Positions 1 through 6,306 of a stretch of DNA of 7,822 nucleotides are shown here, piece by piece; the stretch's first letter is position 1; the number at the start of each line of letters is the position of its first letter. The notes under the pieces were generated by a model. That model worked only from the letters and a program-made list of their open reading frames with translations. It was not told the DNA's origin and ran no database searches. A program made the translations under genes and the position numbers. The stretch is from CAZCWX01 sp964502465 (GTDB taxonomy: Bacteria > Desulfobacterota > Binatia > Bin18), in assembly GCA_964502465.1 (NCBI GenBank), contig CAZCWX010000195.1, positions 1 to 7,822 on the forward strand. Reading direction: 5' to 3'.

Positions 1-396
1 GGCAATCCACACCCACTGCCGGTTCGCCTGCTTGCCCACAAAGCTCCAGAGCTCGTCCAGCTCGGCCTCCAGCCGCTGCAGGATCACCGCCGGGGTGCCG
101 TCTGCTGGCTTGACATAGAGATCTTCGGGGGCCGCCTGGAACCGCGCGCTCATAAACTGCAAGAGCCACTGAAGCCCGACACCCACCGCGCGGCAGATCC
201 CACGTAGCGAGATTCTCTCCAGTAGGAGGCGTTCAACCCGCTCGCGTTGCTCCTCGGTGATCACAGAATTTTCTGGAGTAAGAACAAAGGCCCGGCCACA
301 GTGCTTACCGCGGTGGTTTTGTTTCCCGGTATGGATATGGCTATTTCTTTTATACCATGTCGATCCACATTGTGGACACGCTTCTCTCCTGATCAT
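1..396 (-). CDS. IS1-family transposase, N-terminal part (runs off left edge)
   Basis: Translating the minus strand from ATG 396-394 gives 132 residues without a stop to base 1. The N-terminus carries the IS1 InsA-type zinc-finger block: CPQCGS at residues 7-12, GKQNHRGKHCGRAF at 24-37. It is followed by a helix-turn-helix stretch (about 63-85) and LDELWSFVGKQ (about 114-124), the start of the InsB/DDE catalytic domain with its first Asp. InsA and InsB are thus in one frame, as in the single-ORF IS1 group, with no programmed frameshift needed. The start is supported by AGAGGAAG five bases upstream (complement of 401-408). Odd: the third zinc-ligand Cys of the CxxC...CxxC finger reads Gly (residue 30), which may impair DNA binding. 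The catalytic half lies beyond the window, so activity cannot be judged. Family assignment is firm. Confidence 0.85.
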   Translation of the reverse strand, partial: MIRREACPQCGSTWYKRNSHIHTGKQNHRGKHCGRAFVLTPENSVITEEQRERVERLLLERISLRGICRAVGVGLQWLLQFMSARFQAAPEDLYVKPADGTPAVILQRLEAELDELWSFVGKQANRQWVWIA

Positions 397-448
397 TGTG
401 CTTCCTCTAGCCTCCCCGCTCTCGGTGTTGGTTCTGGCCAAGAATAGC

Positions 449-470
449 ACGGATCTGATGAGAGCATTAC
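449..470 (-). repeat. Candidate left terminal inverted repeat of the IS1-like element
   Basis: Read on the minus strand from 470, the sequence begins GTAATGCTCTCATCAGATCC. It lies about 75 bases ahead of the IS1-like start codon, close to the distance between IRL and insA in IS1, and IS1 ends begin GGTAATG. The partner repeat is outside the window and no target duplication can be tested, so this is a suggestion only. Confidence 0.3.
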
Positions 471-513
471 TTGAATAGCACTACCAAGTGTTTGGCGATC
501 GGGGCTATATTTC

Positions 514-1560
514 TCAGGCCCTCTTTGCCGATCTCTTTCCGCGGGGCAGCTCTGCGAGCCAGCTGCTCACTCGAACAAAGGTGATGGCAGTCGCAGTCAG
601 AATATGTGGGAGAGGCGTTTTGACCCGCCCGATGTACCGCGCCCGTCGTAGCCCGAAGGCCCGCACCGCCTGTGACAGAGTACCCTCGACCCCGGCTCAT
701 CTGGCGTACTCGGTTGCGTAGGCGTCCATAGTCTGCCGCTCCCGTGCATGCTGGAGCGCCTGAAAGTGTTCCCGTGGGCGGATCGTCAGCATACGCCGGG
801 CAGCGGTTGACCGAGTACACTCTTCCCGATGCGGACAGGGCCGACACTCACTGGTCGCGAATTTCATGCTGATCAGCTGATTTCCATAACGATCGCTGAT
901 GGGGCGCCAGGTGCGACTGCAATGGCCCCCCGGACACATGACCTGCTGCCGCTCCCAGTCAATGGTGAAGTTGGGGGTGTCGAAGCCCTTGCTGGCCCGC
1001 GCTTGCCATTGGGGATCCACACGGGGAGGACCGTACAACTCGACCCGCCCTTCGTGCTCTGTGGCAACGAGCTGCTCGGACTCGATATAACCGCTGTCGA
1101 CCACGTGCACCGTGGGCAAGAGATCCTTGGCGTTCAGAGCCTGATGCACCGTGAGTACCACTTCATGATCCAAGGGGGGAGCCGGCGTCGTTTCGACATG
1201 GGGAATGAGGTGGGGGCTGTCCTCCTCACAGCTTTCCGTCAGGTGGACCGTGTCGCCAACCCACGACGTGCTGCGTCTTTTGGCAGAGCGGGCCTCCGTA
1301 TCGTAGGGAGAGGTGATGAAGAGCTGCGCGGAGGAATGCCCTCGTGTTCCGCCGTCCGCCAGCGCAACGTGTGCGGAGCGACATAATCGTGTTGCACCCA
1401 CACCCTCCGGCTGGTCTGGACGGCTGGAACTTCGCGTAACCAGGGCAGCGCGTCAACTGCATCGATCGCCTCTAGGAGGGCGTGCCCGTCCGCCCCAATG
1501 GTGAGGGCGAAGGAACTCAGGCCCGCATTCCCCATAACTTGATATGCACCCCGTACGTCC
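514..1560 (-). pseudogene. IS1182-family transposase, frameshifted and truncated
   Basis: Three adjoining frames on the minus strand together read as an IS1182-type DDE transposase. The N-proximal part (about 1510-1340) contains LTIGADGHALLEAIDA and LPWLREVPAVQTSRRVWVQ. The frame changes near 1325-1340, where IPP must join AQLFITSPYDTEA. The main block (to 699) has VGDTVHLTE, HLIPHVETTPA, VDSGYI and the cysteine cluster CRPCPHREEC. TGA at 697-699 interrupts YAR|AGVEGTLSQAVRAFGLRRARYIG in the same frame; relatives have Arg there, so CGA to TGA is likely. The frame then continues to a natural-looking stop at 514-516. Upstream, YGVHIK (near 1555) lies in a third frame. About 190 N-terminal residues usual for the family are absent. 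The element is dead unless a relative supplies transposase. Confidence 0.85.
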
Positions 1561-1566
1561 TTTCTG

Positions 1567-1596
1567 TTGACAAGAGTGCACGACTTGGTGTATAGC
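1567..1596 (+). promoter_or_regulatory. Candidate sigma-70 promoter reading toward the SDR fragment
   Basis: A perfect TTGACA (1567-1572) is followed after 18 bases by TATAGC (1591-1596), four of six matches to TATAAT. It points from the decayed IS1182 element toward 1673. A perfect TATAAT also occurs at 1645-1650 but has no -35 at a usable distance. A strong AAGGAGGT site (1651-1658) lies just before ATG 1663, which opens only a 13-codon frame. These may be the former 5' signals of a deleted gene. Confidence 0.3.
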
Positions 1597-1672
1597 GCGG
1601 GTAACTTCCAGGTTGTTCCTTTCCCGCTGCTGCCCTTCCCTTTCTATAATAAGGAGGTAGAGATGCGACAAG

Positions 1673-1993
1673 CATCCACTGATTTCCCATTACGCTGCTT
1701 CTAAGGCCGCGCTGGAACATCTCACCCGTTGTTCGGCTTTGGAGCTCGCTCCCTATCGGATTCGAGTCAATGCGGTTGCTCCTGGGCCGACGGAAACTGG
1801 AATTTTAGAGCGCTCTGGTCTAGCCGCTTCAATCGTTGCACACATCAAAGAAGAGGAGACCGAGCGCGTGCCACTGGGAAGACGAGGGACTCCGGAGGAA
1901 GTAGCGGCCTGGATTGTGGACTTGGCAGCCCCCACAGCGAGCTGGATGACCGGTCAGGTTATAGCGGTCGATGGGGGCCTGAGTATTGCGTAG
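1673..1993 (+). pseudogene. Short-chain dehydrogenase/reductase, C-terminal fragment
   Basis: The frame HPLISHYAASKAALEH... at 1673-1720 runs on to a stop at 1991-1993, giving about 106 residues of a classical SDR oxidoreductase. Visible are the catalytic YxxxK (YAASK, 1691-1705), the RIRVNAVAPGPTETG segment after it, and the C-terminal GQVIAVDGG motif. Full SDRs have about 250 residues. The N-terminal Rossmann glycine motif, the NNAG motif and the catalytic Ser strand are all missing, so the fragment cannot bind cofactor alone. No in-frame ATG precedes YAASK. ATG 1663, with its good ribosome site, is in another frame and stops after 13 codons. TTG 1739 would start after the active site. The break lies next to the decayed IS1182 gene, so an insertion/deletion probably removed the 5' half. 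Confidence 0.85.
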
Positions 1994-2092
1994 ATAACCC
2001 GTGTCACAAATCGGTCCACTGCCCGGTCATGGCTCGTACATCGACCCGAATCGGCACCGTGTGTGCCTCGGGCAAAGAACGAAAGGTCAATT

Positions 2093-2485
2093 ATGCTGAG
2101 GAAGAAAATAATAATGGTGGGTCTGCTATCTCTCATTGCCGGCCCGCTGATGGCTCAGGAGGCCAAGGTCACGTCGCTCATGTCCGAGGAGCTGAGAGAA
2201 TTTTCTGGGAAGGAAGGTTTGATGATAACAGCGGAGTATGCGCCCGGCGGGTCAGACTCTGTCCATCGACACGATGCACACGCGTTTGTTTACGTGCTGG
2301 AAGGCTCCATCGTGATGCAGGTGCAGGGCGGAGAAGAAGTCACGCTGACACCAGGGCAGACCTTTTATGAAGGCCCCAACGATGTCCATGTCGTCAGCCG
2401 GAACGCAAGCAGCACCAAGCCAGCCAAATTCCTGGTTTTCTTTGTTAAGGACAAGGGCGCTCCGGTGCTACTGCCAGTGAAGTGA
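2093..2485 (+). CDS. Exported small cupin-domain protein
   Basis: A 130-residue protein. ATG 2093 is preferred over GTG 2063 because it is preceded by AAAGG (2082-2086) and directly opens a signal peptide: KK at residues 4-5, hydrophobic 6-19, and PLMA|QE with likely cleavage after Ala21. The mature part is a single cupin barrel. Motif 1 is PGGSDSVHRHDAHAFVYVLEG (51-71) with His58, His60 and His63. Motif 2 is GQTFYEGPNDVHVVSRN (89-104-ish) with His99. These can form a metal site. Homologues are periplasmic cupins of unknown substrate, often beside redox or SDR genes. It follows the SDR fragment by 99 bases and is codirectional. Length and ends look complete. No function beyond metal-binding cupin can be supported. 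Confidence 0.88.
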   Translation: MLRKKIIMVGLLSLIAGPLMAQEAKVTSLMSEELREFSGKEGLMITAEYAPGGSDSVHRHDAHAFVYVLEGSIVMQVQGGEEVTLTPGQTFYEGPNDVHVVSRNASSTKPAKFLVFFVKDKGAPVLLPVK

Positions 2486-2562
2486 CTCGTGGAGTGTCTT
2501 TCCCGCTTGCTCCCATTAGCGGCGACGGAGCGCTGGAAACACGCACGATAGACAAATTTTTA

Positions 2563-2600
2563 TTGTTCAACAACCGGCAACTCAACAATTGAGGAGGAGA
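2563..2600 (+). promoter_or_regulatory. Two small dyads and a strong ribosome binding site before a lost hydrolase gene
   Basis: TTGTT-C-AACAA (2563-2573) and CTCAA-CAA-TTGAG (2581-2593) are two short perfect dyads, followed by GAGGAGGAG (2591-2599) at good distance from ATG 2604. They could be operator half-sites of the former gene; their short arms make this tentative. Confidence 0.3.
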
Positions 2601-2603
2601 ACA

Positions 2604-2651
2604 ATGTCGACAATCACGACCAGTGACGGCGCAGAAATCTATCGGTCGTGA
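2604..2651 (+). pseudogene. Alpha/beta hydrolase (haloperoxidase-like) start region, remnant
   Basis: ATG 2604, behind an excellent GAGGAGGAG site, encodes MSTITTSDGAEIYRS and then stops at 2649-2651. The first 13 residues match the very conserved opening of chloroperoxidase-like alpha/beta hydrolases (MSTITTxDGxxIYYKDWG...). The lipase box, the rest of the fold and any catalytic residues are absent. The sequence from 2652 to 2778 shows no hydrolase match in any frame I could read. The gene therefore lost everything after its start by deletion. It is possible, but unsupported, that the tiny ORF serves as a leader peptide for the SDR-like gene 128 bases downstream. Confidence 0.55.
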
Positions 2652-2778
2652 AAGGGGATGCGGCGGGACCGCAGGTTCTCAAGAGTCGACTTCACAAATT
2701 CACCGATGAAGAAAATCGGAGTGAGCAGTGCACTTGATACTCGTCCGCATTGCGGGCGGCTAAAGACAGGGGTCACGT

Positions 2779-3531
2779 ATGAAAATTGTGGTTATAGGTG
2801 GCAGCGGGTTAATTGGGACGAAACTCGTGAACACGCTTCGTGACAGTGGTCACGAAGCGCTGGCGGCGTCACCCACCTCGGGCGTCAACACGCTCAGCGG
2901 CGTCGGCCTCTCCAAGGCGCTGGAGGGCGCCGCTGTTGTCGTCGATGTCACGAACTCGCCTTCCTTTGAGGCCGCAGCGGTCTTGAACTTCTTTGAAACC
3001 TCCACACGAAACCTCCTTCGCGTCGAAGCGGACGCCGGCGTCGGACATCACGTCGCGCTTTCGGTCGTGGGTGCCGACCGCCTGCCCGACAGTGGCTACA
3101 TGCGTGCGAAAGTCGCCCAGGAGGTGCTGATTCGGTCCGCCACGGTGCCCTACACCATCGTTCGTGCCACGCAGTTCTTCGAGTTTCTGGGCGCCATTGC
3201 CGGAGCGAGCACCGACGGCGGCACGGTCCGCCTGCCGCCTGCCCGGATGCAGCCAATCGCAGCCGACGATGTGGCCGCTGCACTGGCCGCCGTGGCCGTA
3301 GGGACGCCGGTGAACGGCATTGTCGAGTTGGCCGGCCCTGAACCGCTACCCATGGATGAACTCATCCGACGCTTCTTGAGCGCAACCGGCGATGCACGCC
3401 CAGTGATTGCCGACGCACGTGCCCGGTATTTTGGCGCTGCACTGAATGACTATTCCCTCGTGCCCGGCGATAACCCGCGCCTCGGCTCCACCCGTTTTGA
3501 GCGCTGGCTCAGCCAGTTCAAAAGACGGTAG
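2779..3531 (+). CDS. NmrA/SDR-like NAD(P)-binding protein
   Basis: A complete 250-residue atypical SDR. The N-terminal Rossmann motif is GGSGLIG (residues 7-13), and a YxxxK pair occurs at Tyr107-Lys111 (SGYMRAKVAQE). The PYTIVRATQFFEFL segment (124-137) and QPIAADDVAAAL (158-169) are typical of the NmrA-like/NAD(P)H-binding group (Pfam NAD_binding_10/NmrA type). AGPEPLPMDELIRRFL (185-200) is the usual C-terminal domain. Members act as NAD(P) sensors or reductases; the substrate here is unknown. ATG 2779 follows AGACAGGGG with about six bases of spacing. Two oddities: codons 19-27 form a perfect 11-bp-arm inverted repeat (2834-2859), and an attC-like site lies 57 bases after the stop, so this could be an integron-type gene cassette. 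It appears monocistronic. Confidence 0.9.
   Translation: MKIVVIGGSGLIGTKLVNTLRDSGHEALAASPTSGVNTLSGVGLSKALEGAAVVVDVTNSPSFEAAAVLNFFETSTRNLLRVEADAGVGHHVALSVVGADRLPDSGYMRAKVAQEVLIRSATVPYTIVRATQFFEFLGAIAGASTDGGTVRLPPARMQPIAADDVAAALAAVAVGTPVNGIVELAGPEPLPMDELIRRFLSATGDARPVIADARARYFGAALNDYSLVPGDNPRLGSTRFERWLSQFKRR
2834..2859. repeat. Perfect 11-bp inverted repeat inside the SDR-like gene
   Basis: CGCTTCGTGAC (2834-2844) and GTCACGAAGCG (2849-2859) are exact reverse complements separated by AGTG. In mRNA this gives an 11-bp stem with a 4-nt loop over codons 19-27 (TLRDSGHEA). There is no following T-tract, so it is not a classical terminator. It may slow translation, protect the message, or be a DNA-binding dyad. 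The pairing is certain; any role is unknown. Confidence 0.8.
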
Positions 3532-4023
3532 TGTAAGGTGCAATGCCCAATCCGCGACGGGCAACACCTAGCGACAGCACGGCCAAGGCATAACCAAGCA
3601 CTGGAGCCGACCGCCTACAGCGTACGCTCGTTCCTCGCTCCCGCTTCCGGCGGCGGCTGAGGCGCAGGGTTAAACTCTGAAGAGTTGTCTGAAAAAAGAA
3701 GAAATTCACTGTCCAGAAAATCAAGAGATACTGTTGGCTATGTTATCATCCTTTGTTCTGCTTCAACCAGTTGGGGGACTGCGAGGGAGCGATGTTGCGG
3801 CCTGGGAATGTGCATAGCGCCCACGGCTGGCTCCCGTAGGATCTTACGTCTGGCACGGATACATTTTTTCAGCCCCCCAGTAAGATCTGCCGCCTGCACA
3901 GCGTCCAATACGTACGGCCGGCAGAATTCATCGACGACGCCAGAGACAACGATGGCGCCGACAAAAGTGGGGTGGTACGCGGATAAAAACGGGTGAGCAT
4001 CCCGACGGGAGGAGAGAAACGAG
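3532..4023. other. Long stretch without a convincing gene
   Basis: It holds the attC-like palindrome (3588-3675) and, directly after, AACTCT-GA-AGAGTT (3673-3686), a 6-bp-arm dyad. The rest (3687-4010) has no plus-strand gene with a credible start. A minus-strand frame, open from about 4060 down to TAG 3738-3740, has protein-like composition (for example VDEFCRPYVLDAVQAADLTG near 3885-3944) but no ATG at its head and no family I recognise. It may be a remnant. The last 15 bases hold the ribosome site of the DUF417 gene (GGGAGGAGAG). Confidence 0.5.
3588..3675 (+). repeat. Integron attC-like recombination site
   Basis: The left end GCATAAC (3588-3594) approximates the attC R'' core RYYYAAC (one mismatch), and the right end GTTAAAC (3669-3675) matches R' GTTRRRY exactly. 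Inside, AGCCGACCGCC (3605-3615) pairs with GGCGGCGGCT (3649-3658), leaving A3610 unpaired. A single extra base in L'' is the hallmark of attC. TAACC (3591-3595) pairs with GGTTA (3668-3672) to close the outer stem, with a weakly paired spacer and a 33-base loop between. At 88 bp it is within the normal attC range of roughly 57-141 bp. It lies just after the SDR-like stop, as in a gene cassette. No integrase gene is in the window and no second good attC is seen. Certain: the palindrome. Inferred: attC function. Confidence 0.55.
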
Positions 4024-4500
4024 ATGTCTACAATTTGGACACGGAACTGGAAGGCGGCTAGCGAGAAGTGGCAAGCCTTAGGGGAAGTGCTGATGCGGTA
4101 TGGACTTGTAGTCGTCCTGGCCTGGATTGGGGCTATGAAGTTTACAGCCTATGAGGCTAACGGTATTCAGCCCATGGTGGCAAACAGTCCGTTTATGGGC
4201 TGGGTGTATACCCTCTTTAGCGTCCAGGCCTTTTCCAATGTGTTAGGGACCGTGGAGATCGCCATTGCGGTGATGATTGCGTTGCGCCCGGTGTCGGCCA
4301 GGGTATCGGCTATCGGGAACGCGTTAGCCGTAGTTATGTTCCTGACGACCGTGAGCTTTTTGTTTTCAACCCCGGGCTGGGAGCCAAGCTTAGGCGGATT
4401 TCCCGCTCTCTCAGTGGCACCTGGGCAGTTCGTGCTCAAAGACCTCGTCCTGCTCGGGGCTGCCGTCTGGTTGCTGGGAGAGTCTCTCAAAGACATGTAA
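4024..4500 (+). CDS. DUF417 (YkgB/RclC-type) inner-membrane protein
   Basis: A 158-residue integral membrane protein with four hydrophobic spans at about 25-41, 71-88, 97-114 and 136-152. Family signatures are RYGLVVVLAWIGAMKFTAYEA (25-45), ending in the polar GIQPMVANSPFMGW loop, VEIAIAVMIALRP (77-89), the STPG/GGFPALS loop (115-130) and GQFVLKDLVLLG (134-145). These fit DUF417/YkgB. E. coli RclC of this family belongs to the reactive-chlorine resistance rclABC operon, where it is an inner-membrane protein of undefined chemistry. Length is somewhat below RclC (about 197), but both ends look natural. ATG 4024 is set by GGGAGGAGAG just upstream. It leads a codirectional row with the ChrR-like cupin and NDH-2 genes. 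The molecular function remains unknown. Confidence 0.88.
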   Translation: MSTIWTRNWKAASEKWQALGEVLMRYGLVVVLAWIGAMKFTAYEANGIQPMVANSPFMGWVYTLFSVQAFSNVLGTVEIAIAVMIALRPVSARVSAIGNALAVVMFLTTVSFLFSTPGWEPSLGGFPALSVAPGQFVLKDLVLLGAAVWLLGESLKDM

Positions 4501-4575
4501 ACTTTTGCGTGTCACATATTTGCAGGGTACGGGCAGCTATTAGTAGAAGAGAGGCTCTCAGCTCAGGAGGAGACC

Positions 4576-4890
4576 ATGACCGCTATCCAAGCCATTAACG
4601 GTGACTTAACCCCGCGGGTAGCGATGCACGCAAGTACGATGGAGTGGCAAACCAGTCCGAGCGGGACGGTGTGGCGAAAACGTCTGTACTTGGTCGGCAG
4701 TGCAGAAGTCGGGCAGGTGACGTCTATGGTACGGTATGAACCAAACTCTACGTTCCCAGCCCATGACCGTCCCGAGGGCGAGGAAATTCTGGTCCTCGAA
4801 GGGACCTTCTCAGACGAGCATGGAGACTGGCACGCTGGAACGTATTTGCTTAATCCCGAAGGATTCCGCCGTAAATCTCCGAAGATATGA
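4576..4890 (+). CDS. ChrR-like cupin, shortened, two metal ligands missing
   Basis: 104 residues starting at ATG 4576 behind AGGAGGAG. The sequence follows the anti-sigma-factor ChrR/cupin group: DLTPRVAMHASTMEWQTSPSGTVWRKRL (10-37), GQVTSMVRYEPNSTFPAHD (46-64), GEEILVLEGTFSDEHGDW (68-85) and GTYLLNPEGFR (88-98). Relatives have HDHPEGEE and then FRHAPFSREGC with more sequence, often a second cupin domain. Here the first motif is HDRPEGEE, so the second His is Arg65, and after GFR the frame reads RKSPKI and stops, removing the last His ligand. Only His63 and Glu69 of the usual four remain. It looks like a 3'-truncated gene, possibly a pseudogene or a metal-free binding remnant. The gap to the DUF417 gene is 75 bases and to NDH-2 63 bases. 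Confidence 0.8.
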   Translation: MTAIQAINGDLTPRVAMHASTMEWQTSPSGTVWRKRLYLVGSAEVGQVTSMVRYEPNSTFPAHDRPEGEEILVLEGTFSDEHGDWHAGTYLLNPEGFRRKSPKI

Positions 4891-4953
4891 CCTGCGGACG
4901 ATCGTTGCGGCGCAGGTACATCTAGCGATCAAGAAAAAAGGAGGGGCTGGTGC

Positions 4954-6306
4954 ATGAGTACAGACAAGCGGCACCGAATCATCATTCTCGGCGGCGGGTT
5001 TGGTGGCCTGTATGCGGCGCTTAAGCTGGAAAAGACTCTTGCGCGTGACCCGGATGTGGAAGTCATGCTGGTGAATCGGGAGAACTTTTTCCTGTTTACC
5101 CCGATGCTCCACGAAGTGGCTGCGAGCGATCTCGACATCACCCATATCGTCAACCCGGTCCGCAAACTGCTGCGCCGCGTGAGCTTCTTTGATGGTGACG
5201 TGGAAAGTATTGACCTGCCCGGTAAACGCGTCGTGGTTTCCCACGGCACGGCGCATCACCACCACGAGTTCACGTACGACCAGCTGGTCTTAGCCCTGGG
5301 CTCGATCACTAATTTCTACAACTTACCTAGGCTCGAAGAGCGCGCCCTAACGATGAAATCGTTGGGAGACGCAATCTACCTGCGCAACTGGCTGATTGCG
5401 AACCTGGAAGAAGCCGACTTTGAGTGTGCGGCTGGGAAACGTGATGTGTTGCTGACGTGTGTTATAGCCGGGGGCGGGTTTGCCGGTGTGGAAACAATCG
5501 GCGCGGTAAACGACTTTCTCCGTGAGGCCGTCCCTTTCTATTCCCACCTAACCGCAGGGCTCCTCCGTGTCGTGCTGGTGCATCCCGGAGCGGTGATTCT
5601 GCCTGAGCTCGGTGAAAAGCTTGGCAGATTCGCGCAGAAAAAGCTCGGTGAGCGTGGTGTTGAGATCCGGGTCAACACCAGGGTTTCTCAGGTGTTCGAC
5701 GACAGGGTGGAACTGAACGACGGCACTGTGATCAAAACCAATACGTTGGTCTGGACTGCTGGGACATCTCCCAATCCGCTGCTGGCCGATCTCCCGTGCA
5801 AAAAGGAGCGCGGCCGTCTCCTGGTCAACGAATTTTTGGAAGTTCCTGATTGGCCGGGAGTGTGGGCTCTTGGCGACTGTGCCCTTGTGCCGGATGGCAA
5901 AACCGACACCTTTTACCCGCCAACCGCACAACACGCCCTGCGCGAGGGGAAAGCGGTCGCGCGAAACCTGATGGCCGCGATCCGGGGCGGCCGGAAAAAG
6001 CCGTTCGTCTTCTCGGCCCTCGGGCAGCTGGCCGCGATTGGACGCCGCACGGGTGTGGCCAACATCATGGGAATCAATTTTTCAGGCTTCATCGCATGGT
6101 GGCTATGGCGCACGATTTATCTGAGTAAGCTGCCGCGCTTCGAAAAGAAATTGCGCGTCGGGTTGGATTGGACGCTCGACGTGCTATTTTCCAAAGACCT
6201 CGTTCAGTTTGTGACGGTGCGTGCCCCGCACATCTCCCGCGCCGAGGAGGAGGAGAGCCGACCGTCAAACGGCGCACCCGCGGCGGCGGAGAAAGAGACG
6301 GCGTAG
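4954..6306 (+). CDS. ndh: Type II NADH dehydrogenase (NDH-2, FAD-dependent)
   Basis: 450 residues, single-subunit non-pumping NADH:quinone oxidoreductase of the cytoplasmic membrane face. The FAD Rossmann motif is GGGFGG (residues 13-18), the NADH motif GGGFAGVE (173-180), the ATG-like WTAGTSPNPL segment (about 267-276), the second FAD motif WALGDCA (304-310), and the quinone-site AQHALREGK (325-333). The C-terminal FSGFIAWWLWRTIYLSKLP (about 377-395) and the basic amphipathic tail fit peripheral membrane attachment. No redox-active CxxxxC is present, which argues against RclA or other disulfide reductases. The start is fixed by AAAGGAGGGG at 4937-4946. The extreme C-terminus (about 426-450) is a low-complexity E/A-rich tail. 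It is probably cotranscribed with the two genes upstream. The gene is complete and the assignment is strong; ndh is a family-level symbol. Confidence 0.93.
   Translation: MSTDKRHRIIILGGGFGGLYAALKLEKTLARDPDVEVMLVNRENFFLFTPMLHEVAASDLDITHIVNPVRKLLRRVSFFDGDVESIDLPGKRVVVSHGTAHHHHEFTYDQLVLALGSITNFYNLPRLEERALTMKSLGDAIYLRNWLIANLEEADFECAAGKRDVLLTCVIAGGGFAGVETIGAVNDFLREAVPFYSHLTAGLLRVVLVHPGAVILPELGEKLGRFAQKKLGERGVEIRVNTRVSQVFDDRVELNDGTVIKTNTLVWTAGTSPNPLLADLPCKKERGRLLVNEFLEVPDWPGVWALGDCALVPDGKTDTFYPPTAQHALREGKAVARNLMAAIRGGRKKPFVFSALGQLAAIGRRTGVANIMGINFSGFIAWWLWRTIYLSKLPRFEKKLRVGLDWTLDVLFSKDLVQFVTVRAPHISRAEEEESRPSNGAPAAAEKETA

Noticed and set aside
829..1386. A 185-codon plus-strand open frame.
   Set aside because: It is antisense to the IS1182 transposase, whose family motifs are clear on the minus strand, and the plus-strand product resembles nothing.
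1729..2370. A 213-codon plus-strand frame spanning the SDR fragment and the cupin gene.
   Set aside because: It is out of frame with both recognisable proteins and has shadow-type composition rich in Arg, Cys, Gly and Ser.
3673..3686. AACTCT-GA-AGAGTT as a transcription terminator.
   Set aside because: The stem is only 6 bp with a 2-nt loop, and the following run on the plus strand is A-rich, not T-rich.
4810..5265. A 151-codon minus-strand frame opposite the cupin/NDH-2 junction.
   Set aside because: Antisense to the well-supported NDH-2 N-terminus, with no ribosome site and no family features.
4954..6306. Calling the flavoprotein RclA because of the neighbouring RclC-type gene.
   Set aside because: It lacks the redox-active CxxxxC near the FAD motif and has the NDH-2 quinone-site AQ and membrane-tail features.
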